Positions 1 to 8,036 of a stretch of DNA of 64,000 nucleotides are shown here, in pieces. Origin of the DNA: Clostridia bacterium (GTDB lineage Bacteria > Bacillota > Clostridia > Christensenellales > Borkfalkiaceae); contig JAGAKN010000006.1 in NCBI GenBank assembly GCA_017625565.1, forward strand, positions 1 through 64,000, read 5' to 3'. The first letter of the stretch is position 1. Each line of letters begins with the position of its first letter. The position numbers and the translations under genes are program-made. Under the pieces are notes generated by a model. It was not told where the DNA came from, did no database searches, and saw nothing but the letters and a program-made list of their open reading frames with translations.

Positions 1-1
1 C

Positions 2-1477
2 TATAACACGAAAGGCGAAGTGTCTGAAATCGGCTATGATTCAGGTACAATCGAATACGAATATGATGCAATGGGTCGCTTGAGCAAGAGATCGATTCCG
101 ATATCGTATTATAATACGAATCCAATCAATGAAAATTATACATATAAGACGTATGGTGGTTATACAACCAATCTATTGACTTGTATAGACGATCAAACGG
201 ATGAAAATAACGATCGCACGGCAACGTATGACGAAAACGGCTATGTCACAAGCGTAAGCTACAACGGGAAAACGTATACGTATACTTATGACAGAGTAGG
301 TCGTTTGTCGAGTGAAACGGTAAACGGCACAACAAAAGAGTATAGCTACGACGCAAATAACGTACAAAAAACAGGTTTAACCTATACAAACGGGCAACTG
401 ACGGCGGTCAACGGCGAGCAGATCGTTTATGATGCAATGGGCAACCCGACAACGTATAAAGGGAATATGCTGAATTGGGAACAAGGCAGAAAACTTGTAA
501 GCGGAAGTATCAACGGAAAAGGGTTCACATACAACTACGACGGAAACGGAATGCGTTATGAAAAGGTAGTAAATGGAACGAAGACGAACTATTATTACAA
601 CGGTACTCAGCTTTTAATGGAAAGCAAAAACGGTTGGCGAACGTGGTATATCTATGGCGTAACGGGTATTGAAGGGATGATAGTGGAAAGTGGTTGGCAG
701 GATAGCATTTACTACTTCGACAAAAACACACTCGGGGATATCGTAGCAATCCGCGACGAAAGCGGAAATATTGTAGCAAGATACGAATACGACGCTTGGG
801 GTAACTGTACGGTAATGAACGCATACGGAACCGTGAACACGAGTGCTTCGTTCATAGGGAATAGCAATCCGTTCCGTTATCGTGGATATTATTACGATAC
901 GGAAACGGGGTTCTATTACCTGCAAACGCGCTATTACGATCCTACGATTTGCCGGTTTATCAATGCGGATAATTATGAGCTTGTTGCGGAGTTGTCTTAT
1001 GTGCCTGGTGAGTTAAATATGTATGCCTATTGTGGAAATAATCCTATAATGTATACGGATGAAACAGGTGAACTCGCAATTTCGGCAGGATTGTATTTTG
1101 GCGGTATGGCACTATTTTTCTTGTTAGAATTGCTATACATTGAAACAACGACTCATGCTATTAGTAATTCTATAGTGTATATTACTCAACAAGTTTACGA
1201 TGCTGTTTCTTCTTTAGGAAGTAATATTTATGAAAAAAAGAAAAGTAAAAAAGGTAAAAATCGAATTGCGGATCCACATGCGAGACCCAATCAACATGGA
1301 CAAGGAAAAGAATTGAAAAGTGGCGCAAGAAAACGTGATGATTTTCAACAACGAAATGGAAAAAGGAGAGGGCCACAACCCTTAAAAAAACATACACCAG
1401 GTCGAGGTCATAGAAAGCAATTCTTAGTGTTGTTATTCGGGAGTGAATTAATTCTTGATGATTGGGGGCTTGACTAA
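2..1477 (+). CDS. RHS-repeat polymorphic toxin, C-terminal part (5' end outside window)
   Basis: The reading frame is open to the left window edge, so this is the 3' part of a larger gene; the GTG at 20 is internal. It shows repeated YD/RHS units (YEYDAMGRL, YTYDRVGRL, YNYDGNGMR) and then the RHS core signature RYRGYYYDTETGFYYLQTRYYDP around residues 287-309 counted from the GTG. In this family the core closes a shell, and the variable segment after it is the toxin. Here that tail holds a hydrophobic stretch (about residues 350-372) and then a Lys/Arg/Gly-rich end with HTPGRGHRK. The DNA looks more A+T-rich after about 1000, as is usual for swapped toxin tips. The toxin activity is not recognised; a basic nuclease-like domain is a guess. 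Confidence 0.85.
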   Translation, partial: YNTKGEVSEIGYDSGTIEYEYDAMGRLSKRSIPISYYNTNPINENYTYKTYGGYTTNLLTCIDDQTDENNDRTATYDENGYVTSVSYNGKTYTYTYDRVGRLSSETVNGTTKEYSYDANNVQKTGLTYTNGQLTAVNGEQIVYDAMGNPTTYKGNMLNWEQGRKLVSGSINGKGFTYNYDGNGMRYEKVVNGTKTNYYYNGTQLLMESKNGWRTWYIYGVTGIEGMIVESGWQDSIYYFDKNTLGDIVAIRDESGNIVARYEYDAWGNCTVMNAYGTVNTSASFIGNSNPFRYRGYYYDTETGFYYLQTRYYDPTICRFINADNYELVAELSYVPGELNMYAYCGNNPIMYTDETGELAISAGLYFGGMALFFLLELLYIETTTHAISNSIVYITQQVYDAVSSLGSNIYEKKKSKKGKNRIADPHARPNQHGQGKELKSGARKRDDFQQRNGKRRGPQPLKKHTPGRGHRKQFLVLLFGSELILDDWGLD

Positions 1478-1478
1478 T

Positions 1479-1940
1479 ATGTGGATAGAGATGGTAGAAA
1501 AAAGGGATTATGAAAATAGTTCTAAATTAACGGGGTTGCGTGTTAGCTTTGATAAAAGAATAGAAAAAGAAAGAACAATTGAAATAAAGAAATTTGCGGA
1601 TTGGTTGCGACAACGTTATTATTTTCCAATACGTTGTAATATACATATTTGTTATTGTAGTTATTTTGAAAAATGCGATCAAGTGGATTGGGAAACGGAT
1701 GGTGCTTTTTATTATAAAGACAACTGCTTACCAACTATTTCGATTGCAGGTTATCCAAGAAAAAAGAGCAAGGACAAAGATTTTCATATTCAAATACAGG
1801 CACGAATGGTATATTATTTAACGTTCTATTTTCAATGGTTTTTTTATGAATTTGAAAAGAGAACGGATAGAAGTTTGCGGATAGAAGCAACAAAATGGCA
1901 AAATTATATAATGGACGAATATTTAGATGATTTAGAATAG
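1479..1940 (+). CDS. Candidate immunity protein for the RHS toxin
   Basis: A 153-residue soluble protein with no family I recognise, rich in aromatic and charged residues (for example DFHIQIQARMVYYLTFYFQW). The chosen ATG starts one base after the RHS stop codon and has a G-run (1464-1468) about ten bases upstream; an in-frame ATG at 1455 would overlap the toxin gene. Position directly behind a polymorphic toxin is the usual place for its cognate immunity gene, and that is the only basis for the role. The base composition is as A+T-rich as the toxin tip, which fits joint acquisition. Confidence 0.6.
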   Translation: MWIEMVEKRDYENSSKLTGLRVSFDKRIEKERTIEIKKFADWLRQRYYFPIRCNIHICYCSYFEKCDQVDWETDGAFYYKDNCLPTISIAGYPRKKSKDKDFHIQIQARMVYYLTFYFQWFFYEFEKRTDRSLRIEATKWQNYIMDEYLDDLE

Positions 1941-1942
1941 GA

Positions 1943-2323
1943 GTGTTAATTTTACCAGTATTAAGTGTTTTAATTCCTTTATTTGGAATGGGAAATTGGA
2001 ATACGGTACTTTTATTTGGGATATTTGCAGTTCTTGCTTTGCTTATCGGAATTATCATAATGTTAAGAAATAGGATATGTGTTAATTATCAAATTACTAC
2101 AAAGAGAATTTTTACTTTTAACGGTCTCTCTTGTGAAACAACATACGACAATATAAAAAAAGTAAAACTTAGAAAGTCTATATTAAATAAAAGTTATGGA
2201 ACAATTAAGATATATGTAAAAAAAGGAATTTCATTGAATTATTATCTTGAAAGTATTCCTAATGCAGAAGAAATTTATAATATAATAATGATAAACATAC
2301 GACGAAATAGAAAAGAAGATTAA
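1943..2323 (+). CDS. Small membrane protein with PH-like (bPH/DUF304-type) tail
   Basis: A 126-residue protein. Two adjacent hydrophobic segments (about residues 1-15 and 20-42) precede a basic beta-rich domain with YQITTKRIFTFNG and YDNIKKVKL, the pattern of bacterial PH-like membrane proteins in which two helices precede a small beta domain. The start is uncertain: GTG 1943 directly abuts a GGAG motif, and the next ATG (1988) would remove the first helix. It lies 2 bp after the candidate immunity gene and probably shares its transcript. It may be a second immunity factor or an unrelated cargo gene. Confidence 0.55.
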   Translation: MLILPVLSVLIPLFGMGNWNTVLLFGIFAVLALLIGIIIMLRNRICVNYQITTKRIFTFNGLSCETTYDNIKKVKLRKSILNKSYGTIKIYVKKGISLNYYLESIPNAEEIYNIIMINIRRNRKED

Positions 2324-2328
2324 ATGAC

Positions 2329-2372
2329 AGCTATTTTATAAGTGTTAGCCATCTTGCACTCATAAAATAGCT
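2329..2372 (+). terminator. Inverted repeat after the RHS/immunity genes
   Basis: AGCTATTTTAT (2329-2339) pairs with ATAAAATAGCT (2362-2372), and an inner AGTG/CACT pair extends the stem. There is no T-run directly after it, so it may be a transcript-end hairpin or half of a double terminator with the next feature. Confidence 0.5.
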
Positions 2373-2381
2373 ATAAGTAGC

Positions 2382-2417
2382 AAAAAAGACGAGATTTATT
2401 TGGGTCTCGTCTTTTTT
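2382..2417 (+). terminator. Rho-independent terminator
   Basis: GACGAGA pairs with TCTCGTC around an ATTTATTTGGG loop. A T6 run follows on the plus strand and an A6 run precedes it, so it could work in both directions. From 2418 to 2692 I see no gene; that stretch holds only the 29-bp repeat listed next. Confidence 0.8.
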
Positions 2418-2488
2418 ATTCTTTTACTTGTCTATTAACCATTTACTGGAGCTTGGTATGTACTCTCTGTCACGATTTGTCGCAATGC

Positions 2489-2517
2489 TTAAATAATTTC
2501 AACGCGTACATGGGTGG
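2489..2517 (+). repeat. 29-bp direct repeat, left copy
   Basis: TTAAATAATTTCAACGCGTA followed by CATGGGTGG. It matches 11506-11534 in the same orientation with one mismatch. Weaker similarity (GATTT, GTC) extends about 15 bp to the left in both copies. The two copies bracket the six-gene module. Confidence 0.75.
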
Positions 2518-2692
2518 GGTATAATTCTCGCGTCCCGTCACGTATTGTACTCTTATTCCCTTGATGGAGATGATTTAAAGTTCTAACCTTTCATGGAGTT
2601 GGGGGACAGGGATTGCCGTTTGCTTACGTGCCGAGCCTAAGACTCGCTATTTTTTTGCGAAAAGGAAAGAATTTTAAGGACAATTAAATATC

Positions 2693-2721
2693 TTGACATT
2701 CTATTTAAAAAATGTTATAAT
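2693..2721 (+). promoter_or_regulatory. Promoter of the six-gene module
   Basis: TTGACA (2693-2698), a 17-bp spacer and TATAAT (2716-2721) are full consensus. The AAGGAG ribosome site at 2750-2755 lies 8 bp before the ATG at 2764. Confidence 0.85.
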
Positions 2722-2763
2722 AAAAAAAATATTTTATTTTTTAAGAGATAAGGAGTTGAAAAG

Positions 2764-4290
2764 ATGGGGATTTGTCAAACTGAAAAACATTTTACTTATA
2801 TCATCTTTCCTTTTAAAACCGATAAAACTTTTATAGACGTAGAGAATATTCGCTTTAAAAAATCAAATGGGAAATTACATGCGATTTGGGAAAGGCAAGC
2901 TTTGAAATTGAATAAACCGCAGGACGATTTTCGTTTGCTATTCGATATGGAGAATGAACGGAGAAATATTGTAAAGCAATACCGGTTCAACCCCAATCTT
3001 AATAAGGATTTTGGTGTTAATCGACAGTATTTTGCGCGGACCAAGGAAGAAGAAACGGGGATGGAGATCGAAGGATTTAATCTTTTCCTTTTTGAAACGG
3101 GGATTGGTTTTTTTACGGTTAAGATGAATTATCAAACTCGAGAGACAGATCGGATTTTAGAGTTAAATTATTTATTATCCGACGTAAAGCGCAAGGAATC
3201 GCGGCTCTATTACGAAGCGAATGAAATGGCTACGGACGGGGAAAAAACGTATACATCGCTCGTCGCTTTTATGAAAAAAACGTTGGCGGATTATCTTCCC
3301 GTTTACGATTTTGACGAGCGCGATGGATTAGATTACGTAGATAGAAAGCCTTTAAATTTTAGTTATTATTTATTACAGGAAAGACTAGATGAAGAAAGTC
3401 TTGGGCAATTAATGTTTGACGCACGTTCGAATTATCGTGCCGCTTATAAGGCGCCGGATGCGGAGAAGGCGTTGCGTTCGGCCAACAATTTACAGACGTT
3501 TGAAAATTCCTATTGGGGCATATCTATCAACGGGGCGACGAATATCAGTTGTAGGACTTTGGACGAGCGTACGGATCGCTTTTTCGAAGAAGAGTTTATT
3601 CAGCGATTGCAAGGGATTTACCTTGCAATGTATTTAAACGTGCTCAATCGTTATTTTACATTAAAGGAATTGCGACGTGGTTATTTGAATTTAGACGGGG
3701 CGAATATTTATATAAAGGAACAGGCGTTTAAAGTAGCGGTCGATAAAAATGAGATCGATCAAAAGCTTTTGAAAACGCTCGAAAAGCAAGAAGTAGTGCA
3801 ACTTACGAAGTATTGCGAGGAAGTCAAGGAGCTCAATAATCGCGCGACGATATTCACTTTGAAAAATGCAAAAATGTTGCCGTCAAACGTCGAACACGTG
3901 AACACTGTGTATGAGTTAATGAACCGTGTGTATGAAATTGAAGAAACAAAACAACAGTTGGAGAAAGATAGAGTAAGCGCGAAAGAGATCGGGGATTCTT
4001 ATATGCGTAGGATAAATAAATTGTCCGAAGCGGTGAGAGAACTGAAAAAGGCGAAGTCGGAAATTTTTATTTATTGCCTTTTGACCATTTTTGGTTTTCT
4101 CTCCACCTTTCACGATTTAGTAGAAATTGTAGAATTTTTCTTGGGGCGTGTGATTTGGAATACTGTTTATATGTGGATACCTTGGACAATCATCGCTATT
4201 CCCGTCGGCGTACTTTGTTTTAAAATCGTGGAGAGTGTGCGGGAATATTCTGAAAAGAAAAAGGAATTGGAAGATTTAATCTTGCAATAG
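2764..4290 (+). CDS. Unknown protein with coiled coil and two C-terminal membrane helices
   Basis: A 508-residue protein, not recognised. Residues 1-370 are soluble and mixed alpha/beta. Residues about 385-430 form a charged heptad-like helix (EIEETKQQLEKDRVSAKEIG and on). Two hydrophobic segments follow at about 431-450 and 467-486, with a short charged tail. This layout (large cytosolic domain, stalk helix, two membrane helices) superficially resembles CorA-type channels, but I see no GMN signature, so I do not make that assignment. It is the first gene after a consensus promoter and lies 13 bp before the ureohydrolase gene. It may be the membrane-located component of the module. Confidence 0.8.
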   Translation: MGICQTEKHFTYIIFPFKTDKTFIDVENIRFKKSNGKLHAIWERQALKLNKPQDDFRLLFDMENERRNIVKQYRFNPNLNKDFGVNRQYFARTKEEETGMEIEGFNLFLFETGIGFFTVKMNYQTRETDRILELNYLLSDVKRKESRLYYEANEMATDGEKTYTSLVAFMKKTLADYLPVYDFDERDGLDYVDRKPLNFSYYLLQERLDEESLGQLMFDARSNYRAAYKAPDAEKALRSANNLQTFENSYWGISINGATNISCRTLDERTDRFFEEEFIQRLQGIYLAMYLNVLNRYFTLKELRRGYLNLDGANIYIKEQAFKVAVDKNEIDQKLLKTLEKQEVVQLTKYCEEVKELNNRATIFTLKNAKMLPSNVEHVNTVYELMNRVYEIEETKQQLEKDRVSAKEIGDSYMRRINKLSEAVRELKKAKSEIFIYCLLTIFGFLSTFHDLVEIVEFFLGRVIWNTVYMWIPWTIIAIPVGVLCFKIVESVREYSEKKKELEDLILQ

Positions 4291-4303
4291 GTAGGTGAGG
4301 TAA

Positions 4304-5149
4304 ATGTGGCGAGATTTATTAGCAGGGAATTTTAAGGACGCCGATATTGCGGTGTTTGGTATCGCCGTAGATGAAAATTGTTCAGTTGGGCGTGGTACGG
4401 CGAGCGCTCCAATGGTGTTGAGAGAATGTAGCGAATATCTACCCCCGTATACTGCGACGGGCGAAAGGCTCAAACCTGTGTTATGGGATCTCGGTGATGT
4501 ACGTGAGTTTCATTACGGGCAGGTTTTCGAGAAAATGTCGATCTGTAAAGACAAAAAATGCGTGTTGATGATCGGTGGAGATCACTCGTGTAGTATTTTA
4601 TCGGAAAGAGCTTTTCGTGCTTTGCATGACGGAAAAATCGGTTTAATTCATATTGATGCGCATGCGGATATCTGCGACGTATATATGGGCTCGAAATATT
4701 CTCACGCTTGTGTAAATAGGCGGGCGTTAGAAAACGGGTATGCGGTAGAGGATATTTCGCTTGTCGGGATACGGTCTTTTGAAGAACAAGAAAAGGAATA
4801 TTTGGCGGAGCATCCTGTATTTTTACTGAGAGCGGACGAAATTTTTTGCAAGAAGGCGGATAAAGTAGTGGACGAGCTTTGTCAAAAATATACAGGCTAT
4901 GACGGGATATATCTTTCGTTTGATATTGATGCGGTTGATCCAGCGTATGCGCCGGGGACGGGTACGCCCGAACCCTTTGGTTTATCAAACTTGACGGTGT
5001 TAACGATTCTCAAAGGGCTTGTGGAGCGTTTACCTGTAAAAGCGTTGGATGTCGTGGAGGTATCTCCGCCGTTGGACGTGAATAACATAACGGCTTGGTT
5101 GGCCTTAAAGTATATCTTAGAAATCATTAAGATTATCGATAAAAAATAA
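4304..5149 (+). CDS. Ureohydrolase (arginase/agmatinase family)
   Basis: A 281-residue protein of normal family length. All binuclear manganese ligands appear present: GGDHS (His94), DAHAD (Asp118, His120, Asp122) and SFDIDAVDP (Asp207, Asp209), followed by the family motif APGTGTPEP and then DVVEVSPPLD. Family members hydrolyse a guanidino group to urea plus an amine (arginine to ornithine, agmatine to putrescine, or related substrates). The exact substrate cannot be read from sequence; loop SHACVNRR sits where agmatinases carry their substrate-loop His. It lies between two proteins of unknown function in a tight operon that also contains an AdoMet-decarboxylase-like gene, so a polyamine-related signal or effector is possible. 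Confidence 0.9.
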   Translation: MWRDLLAGNFKDADIAVFGIAVDENCSVGRGTASAPMVLRECSEYLPPYTATGERLKPVLWDLGDVREFHYGQVFEKMSICKDKKCVLMIGGDHSCSILSERAFRALHDGKIGLIHIDAHADICDVYMGSKYSHACVNRRALENGYAVEDISLVGIRSFEEQEKEYLAEHPVFLLRADEIFCKKADKVVDELCQKYTGYDGIYLSFDIDAVDPAYAPGTGTPEPFGLSNLTVLTILKGLVERLPVKALDVVEVSPPLDVNNITAWLALKYILEIIKIIDKK

Positions 5150-5170
5150 GTACAAAAGGAGAAGATAAAG

Positions 5171-7147
5171 ATGAGTGTAAAAAGCTTAGTTGCAGGTGGC
5201 GTAGACTCTACGTTTACATTGTATAGGGATTATAGTGTCGTTGGGAAAGAAATGAAAGAAAGTTTCCTGAAATCGAAAACGGCTTTGGCGAAAAATGCCG
5301 AACGTTTTGTTTTTAAGCTTTCGGATAGCAACGATAAAGAAGGGATTCTAGGCTTGTCCTATGGTTCGTTCTTGCTTTTGACATTATTAGATCGTTTTGA
5401 CTTGGATTCGGCGTTTTCGTTAGACGAAAAAAAGAAGTTGCATAATTCTATCATGGAACTCTTAGCTTATGTCAAGAATCATGGGTTTGACGTATCTCCA
5501 TTCTCAAAAGACGAAACCAATGAAAAGTTTTTTAAAGGTGGAAGAACGTCGTTTATCGAATCTTTGACGTGGTCCATGTCCTGTTTCTTGTATGCAAGAC
5601 GTATGAGCAAAAATAAATTGCTGGATTTTGAACAGGACGAGTTGGACGATATGACGGAAATGATTGCGAAAAGTTTGGTTTTATTGGTGGATAACGTCAT
5701 TCGTCCAAATGGTGAGCTTGGTTATGTGGAAGGTTGTGAAGATTATCTTGGTTGGGGACCTTTGACAGGTTGCTTGGAGGCGTCGTTATATTTCACCCAT
5801 TCCGTTTGTGAAACATTCGGTGATATCGAAGACACAATGCTCGGTAATGCAGAATTAGGCATCAGTAAAGATTGGGAGTTTATCGCAAAAATCAACGAGG
5901 CGTGCAGTAAATTGCCTGGGAAACAACGTAAGGGTGGCGGAAGACAAATTGATATTGTGGATCAATTCCAGCAGATTTGTTTGGTTGTCGGTAAAAACGT
6001 ATTTAAAAAATACGAAAAGAGTTTGGGTAAAAAATTCTTTTATGCGGACGGGTCGGAGATTCAAAACAACGAGCAAATATCTTACTCCTTGCAGTCGCCT
6101 GTTTTATTGAACCAGATTTACGTCGTACTGACGACGATCTACGTTAACTATCACAATAAGGTTCGCGAAGACGAAGGAGAAGAAGCGTTCAAGGAATTGG
6201 GCGCAATATTAAAAAATGCCGTAGACATGGTGCACGAAACGTATACGGACTTGCGTCGTAAGGGAAAAGAAAATATCGTAAATAGAGAATACGCAACGTT
6301 TACTGAAAAGCATCCGAATAAAGAGATCGGACAAAAGCTTGGGGGAGAACGAATCAACGTTGCGGTTTTAGAAGCGCTTATTATAAAGGCGCGTGCCATG
6401 ATTATCACCTATGTATCCAAGTATCCCGAAAAGGAGATTGGAGATGTGCTCGATATTATAGAAAAAACGCGCGCGGAAGATGATTGGTTGTGGAGCCATG
6501 TCGGCTATGACTTGCAACAAACCGAACGTAGTATTTCAGCGATCCGTGAATTCTACGATTATTACGAAGGGTATCAAAAGGCTTGTGCGGAAAAGAATAG
6601 TGAAGACTTGCAGGCGATTAAAGATGATTACGAAAGTAAATATCAAGCACTGAGCGAAGGACTGAAAAGCGCGCAGGCAAATTATGAAGAACAGTTGCGG
6701 TTGATGGAAGAGCGTTATAAGACGCAAACGGAAACACAGGTTCAAGAAATAAAAGCGCAATACAAGCTGGAAGGCGTTGTTCGCGAAATTGTCGAGGAAA
6801 CGGTCAAGACGTCGTTTGTAGACCTTTTGACGTCTACGCTGGATAAAATTGCTCAGGACAACAAAACTGCGAAAGACACGTTGGGGGAAAATGAGAAGAA
6901 AGTGAAAGAAAGTATTTCTAATTTCGTTGGATCTTTCTTATTACCCTTCAATTTTTCTGTCAATAATGTAAGGGCTAATTCTGCTTGGGCGGAATCCGAT
7001 CAGGAGTTGTTGGAAACGATGAAAGCGGATCTTTCTTCGTTTATTGAAGAATGGATGTATCAGGTTTGTAGAAAAAATAGACCGGGCGCGCAGGATAAGG
7101 AAACGGTTTTGCGTATGTTGTTTGATGATAAAAATCAAGAAAAATAA
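5171..7147 (+). CDS. Unknown all-helical protein with coiled coil
   Basis: A 658-residue protein, not recognised and with no membrane segment. The N-terminal two thirds are helical and contain a Gly/Trp-rich stretch (RPNGELGY near residue 179, then YLGWGPLTG near 192) reminiscent of helical-toroid folds, though this is only a visual impression. Residues about 480-560 form a long Glu/Lys/Gln-rich coiled coil, followed by another helical segment rich in Lys/Glu. It is preceded by an AAGGAG site and lies 21 bp after the ureohydrolase gene and 12 bp before the ParA-like gene. A scaffold or partner of the ATPase is a reasonable inference, not shown. Confidence 0.8.
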   Translation: MSVKSLVAGGVDSTFTLYRDYSVVGKEMKESFLKSKTALAKNAERFVFKLSDSNDKEGILGLSYGSFLLLTLLDRFDLDSAFSLDEKKKLHNSIMELLAYVKNHGFDVSPFSKDETNEKFFKGGRTSFIESLTWSMSCFLYARRMSKNKLLDFEQDELDDMTEMIAKSLVLLVDNVIRPNGELGYVEGCEDYLGWGPLTGCLEASLYFTHSVCETFGDIEDTMLGNAELGISKDWEFIAKINEACSKLPGKQRKGGGRQIDIVDQFQQICLVVGKNVFKKYEKSLGKKFFYADGSEIQNNEQISYSLQSPVLLNQIYVVLTTIYVNYHNKVREDEGEEAFKELGAILKNAVDMVHETYTDLRRKGKENIVNREYATFTEKHPNKEIGQKLGGERINVAVLEALIIKARAMIITYVSKYPEKEIGDVLDIIEKTRAEDDWLWSHVGYDLQQTERSISAIREFYDYYEGYQKACAEKNSEDLQAIKDDYESKYQALSEGLKSAQANYEEQLRLMEERYKTQTETQVQEIKAQYKLEGVVREIVEETVKTSFVDLLTSTLDKIAQDNKTAKDTLGENEKKVKESISNFVGSFLLPFNFSVNNVRANSAWAESDQELLETMKADLSSFIEEWMYQVCRKNRPGAQDKETVLRMLFDDKNQEK

Positions 7148-7159
7148 GGAGAAGAGAAT

Positions 7160-8035
7160 ATGTTGACAGTATCGTTTCATTCCTATAAGGGAGGGTCTTG
7201 TAGAACGTCGACCTGTTATAATACGTTGCCGTTTTTGGCAAAACAGTTGGGGGCGACGGCGGATTGTCCGTTGCTTGTAATTGACGCGGACTTAGAAAGT
7301 CAAGGATTGACGTATTTGTTTGAAGCGGAAATGTTTTTTCGTGACAAGCCTTATGATGCGAAAGAGCTTTTTAGCGGTAAAAATTTAGGAAATTACCGCG
7401 AGAATTGTATTCCTGTGGGAAATAAGCTTGGATTAGAAAACGAAAGTGTTTATTTTCTTGGGGTAAACGATGCAAAAACCTTTGTCGCGCAAAACGTTGG
7501 AGGACAGGTGGAAAGGGTTTTGAACAATCTTACTGCAGGGAGTTTTTGTGGAATCGTCTACGATACTGCAGCGGGGGATCAGGTGTCGGCGACTGCAACG
7601 AATAAAGCGTCGCAAGTGATCGTATGTTGCATGCGTCCAACTAAGCAATTTCGTACAGGTACGTTTAGCTTTTTGGGACGGGTTGGGGGAAAATGGATTT
7701 TACAAGGAGGCGAGCAGATTCGCCGTGTTGTTATTTTGCCGACGGCTGTTCCAAAGGAAAATACGATCATAGAAAACGTGGAACAAAAGAAGAACGCGCG
7801 TGAAAAAATCCATTCCCAAATCGATCGTTTGGGTTGGGAAATTTGTGAAGATTTCGTGCAGGAAAATACTTTTGGAATTCCCGAAGTGGAGCGGTTTAAA
7901 TGGTGCGAAGACGTGCTTTATCGCTTAAATAAAAACGGTATGATTAATGCGGAAGCGGATGCAAAAGTAGCGTTAACCCGTTATGAAAAATTAGCGGAAA
8001 CGATTATTCGCGAATCAGAACTTGTAGAGGATTGA
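7160..8035 (+). CDS. ParA/MinD-like protein with altered P-loop
   Basis: A 291-residue SIMIBI-class protein. It opens with a deviant Walker A in which KGGxGKT is replaced by KGGSCRT (Lys10, Cys14, Arg15, Thr16), so the second P-loop lysine is Arg and the preceding Gly is Cys. A Walker A' strand (VIDADLESQG, Asp43/Asp45 region) and a Walker-B-like segment (GIVYDTAAGDQ) are kept. Arg in place of the P-loop Lys is known in some ParA-like branches; the Cys is less usual. It may bind nucleotide without normal hydrolysis. It lies 12 bp after the coiled-coil gene and one base before the next start. Confidence 0.85.
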   Translation: MLTVSFHSYKGGSCRTSTCYNTLPFLAKQLGATADCPLLVIDADLESQGLTYLFEAEMFFRDKPYDAKELFSGKNLGNYRENCIPVGNKLGLENESVYFLGVNDAKTFVAQNVGGQVERVLNNLTAGSFCGIVYDTAAGDQVSATATNKASQVIVCCMRPTKQFRTGTFSFLGRVGGKWILQGGEQIRRVVILPTAVPKENTIIENVEQKKNAREKIHSQIDRLGWEICEDFVQENTFGIPEVERFKWCEDVLYRLNKNGMINAEADAKVALTRYEKLAETIIRESELVED

Positions 8036-8036
8036 T

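Noticed and set aside
2764..4290. Assignment of the first module protein as a CorA-type channel
   Set aside because: The two C-terminal helices fit, but the GMN signature at the pore loop is missing and the soluble part shows no visible similarity.
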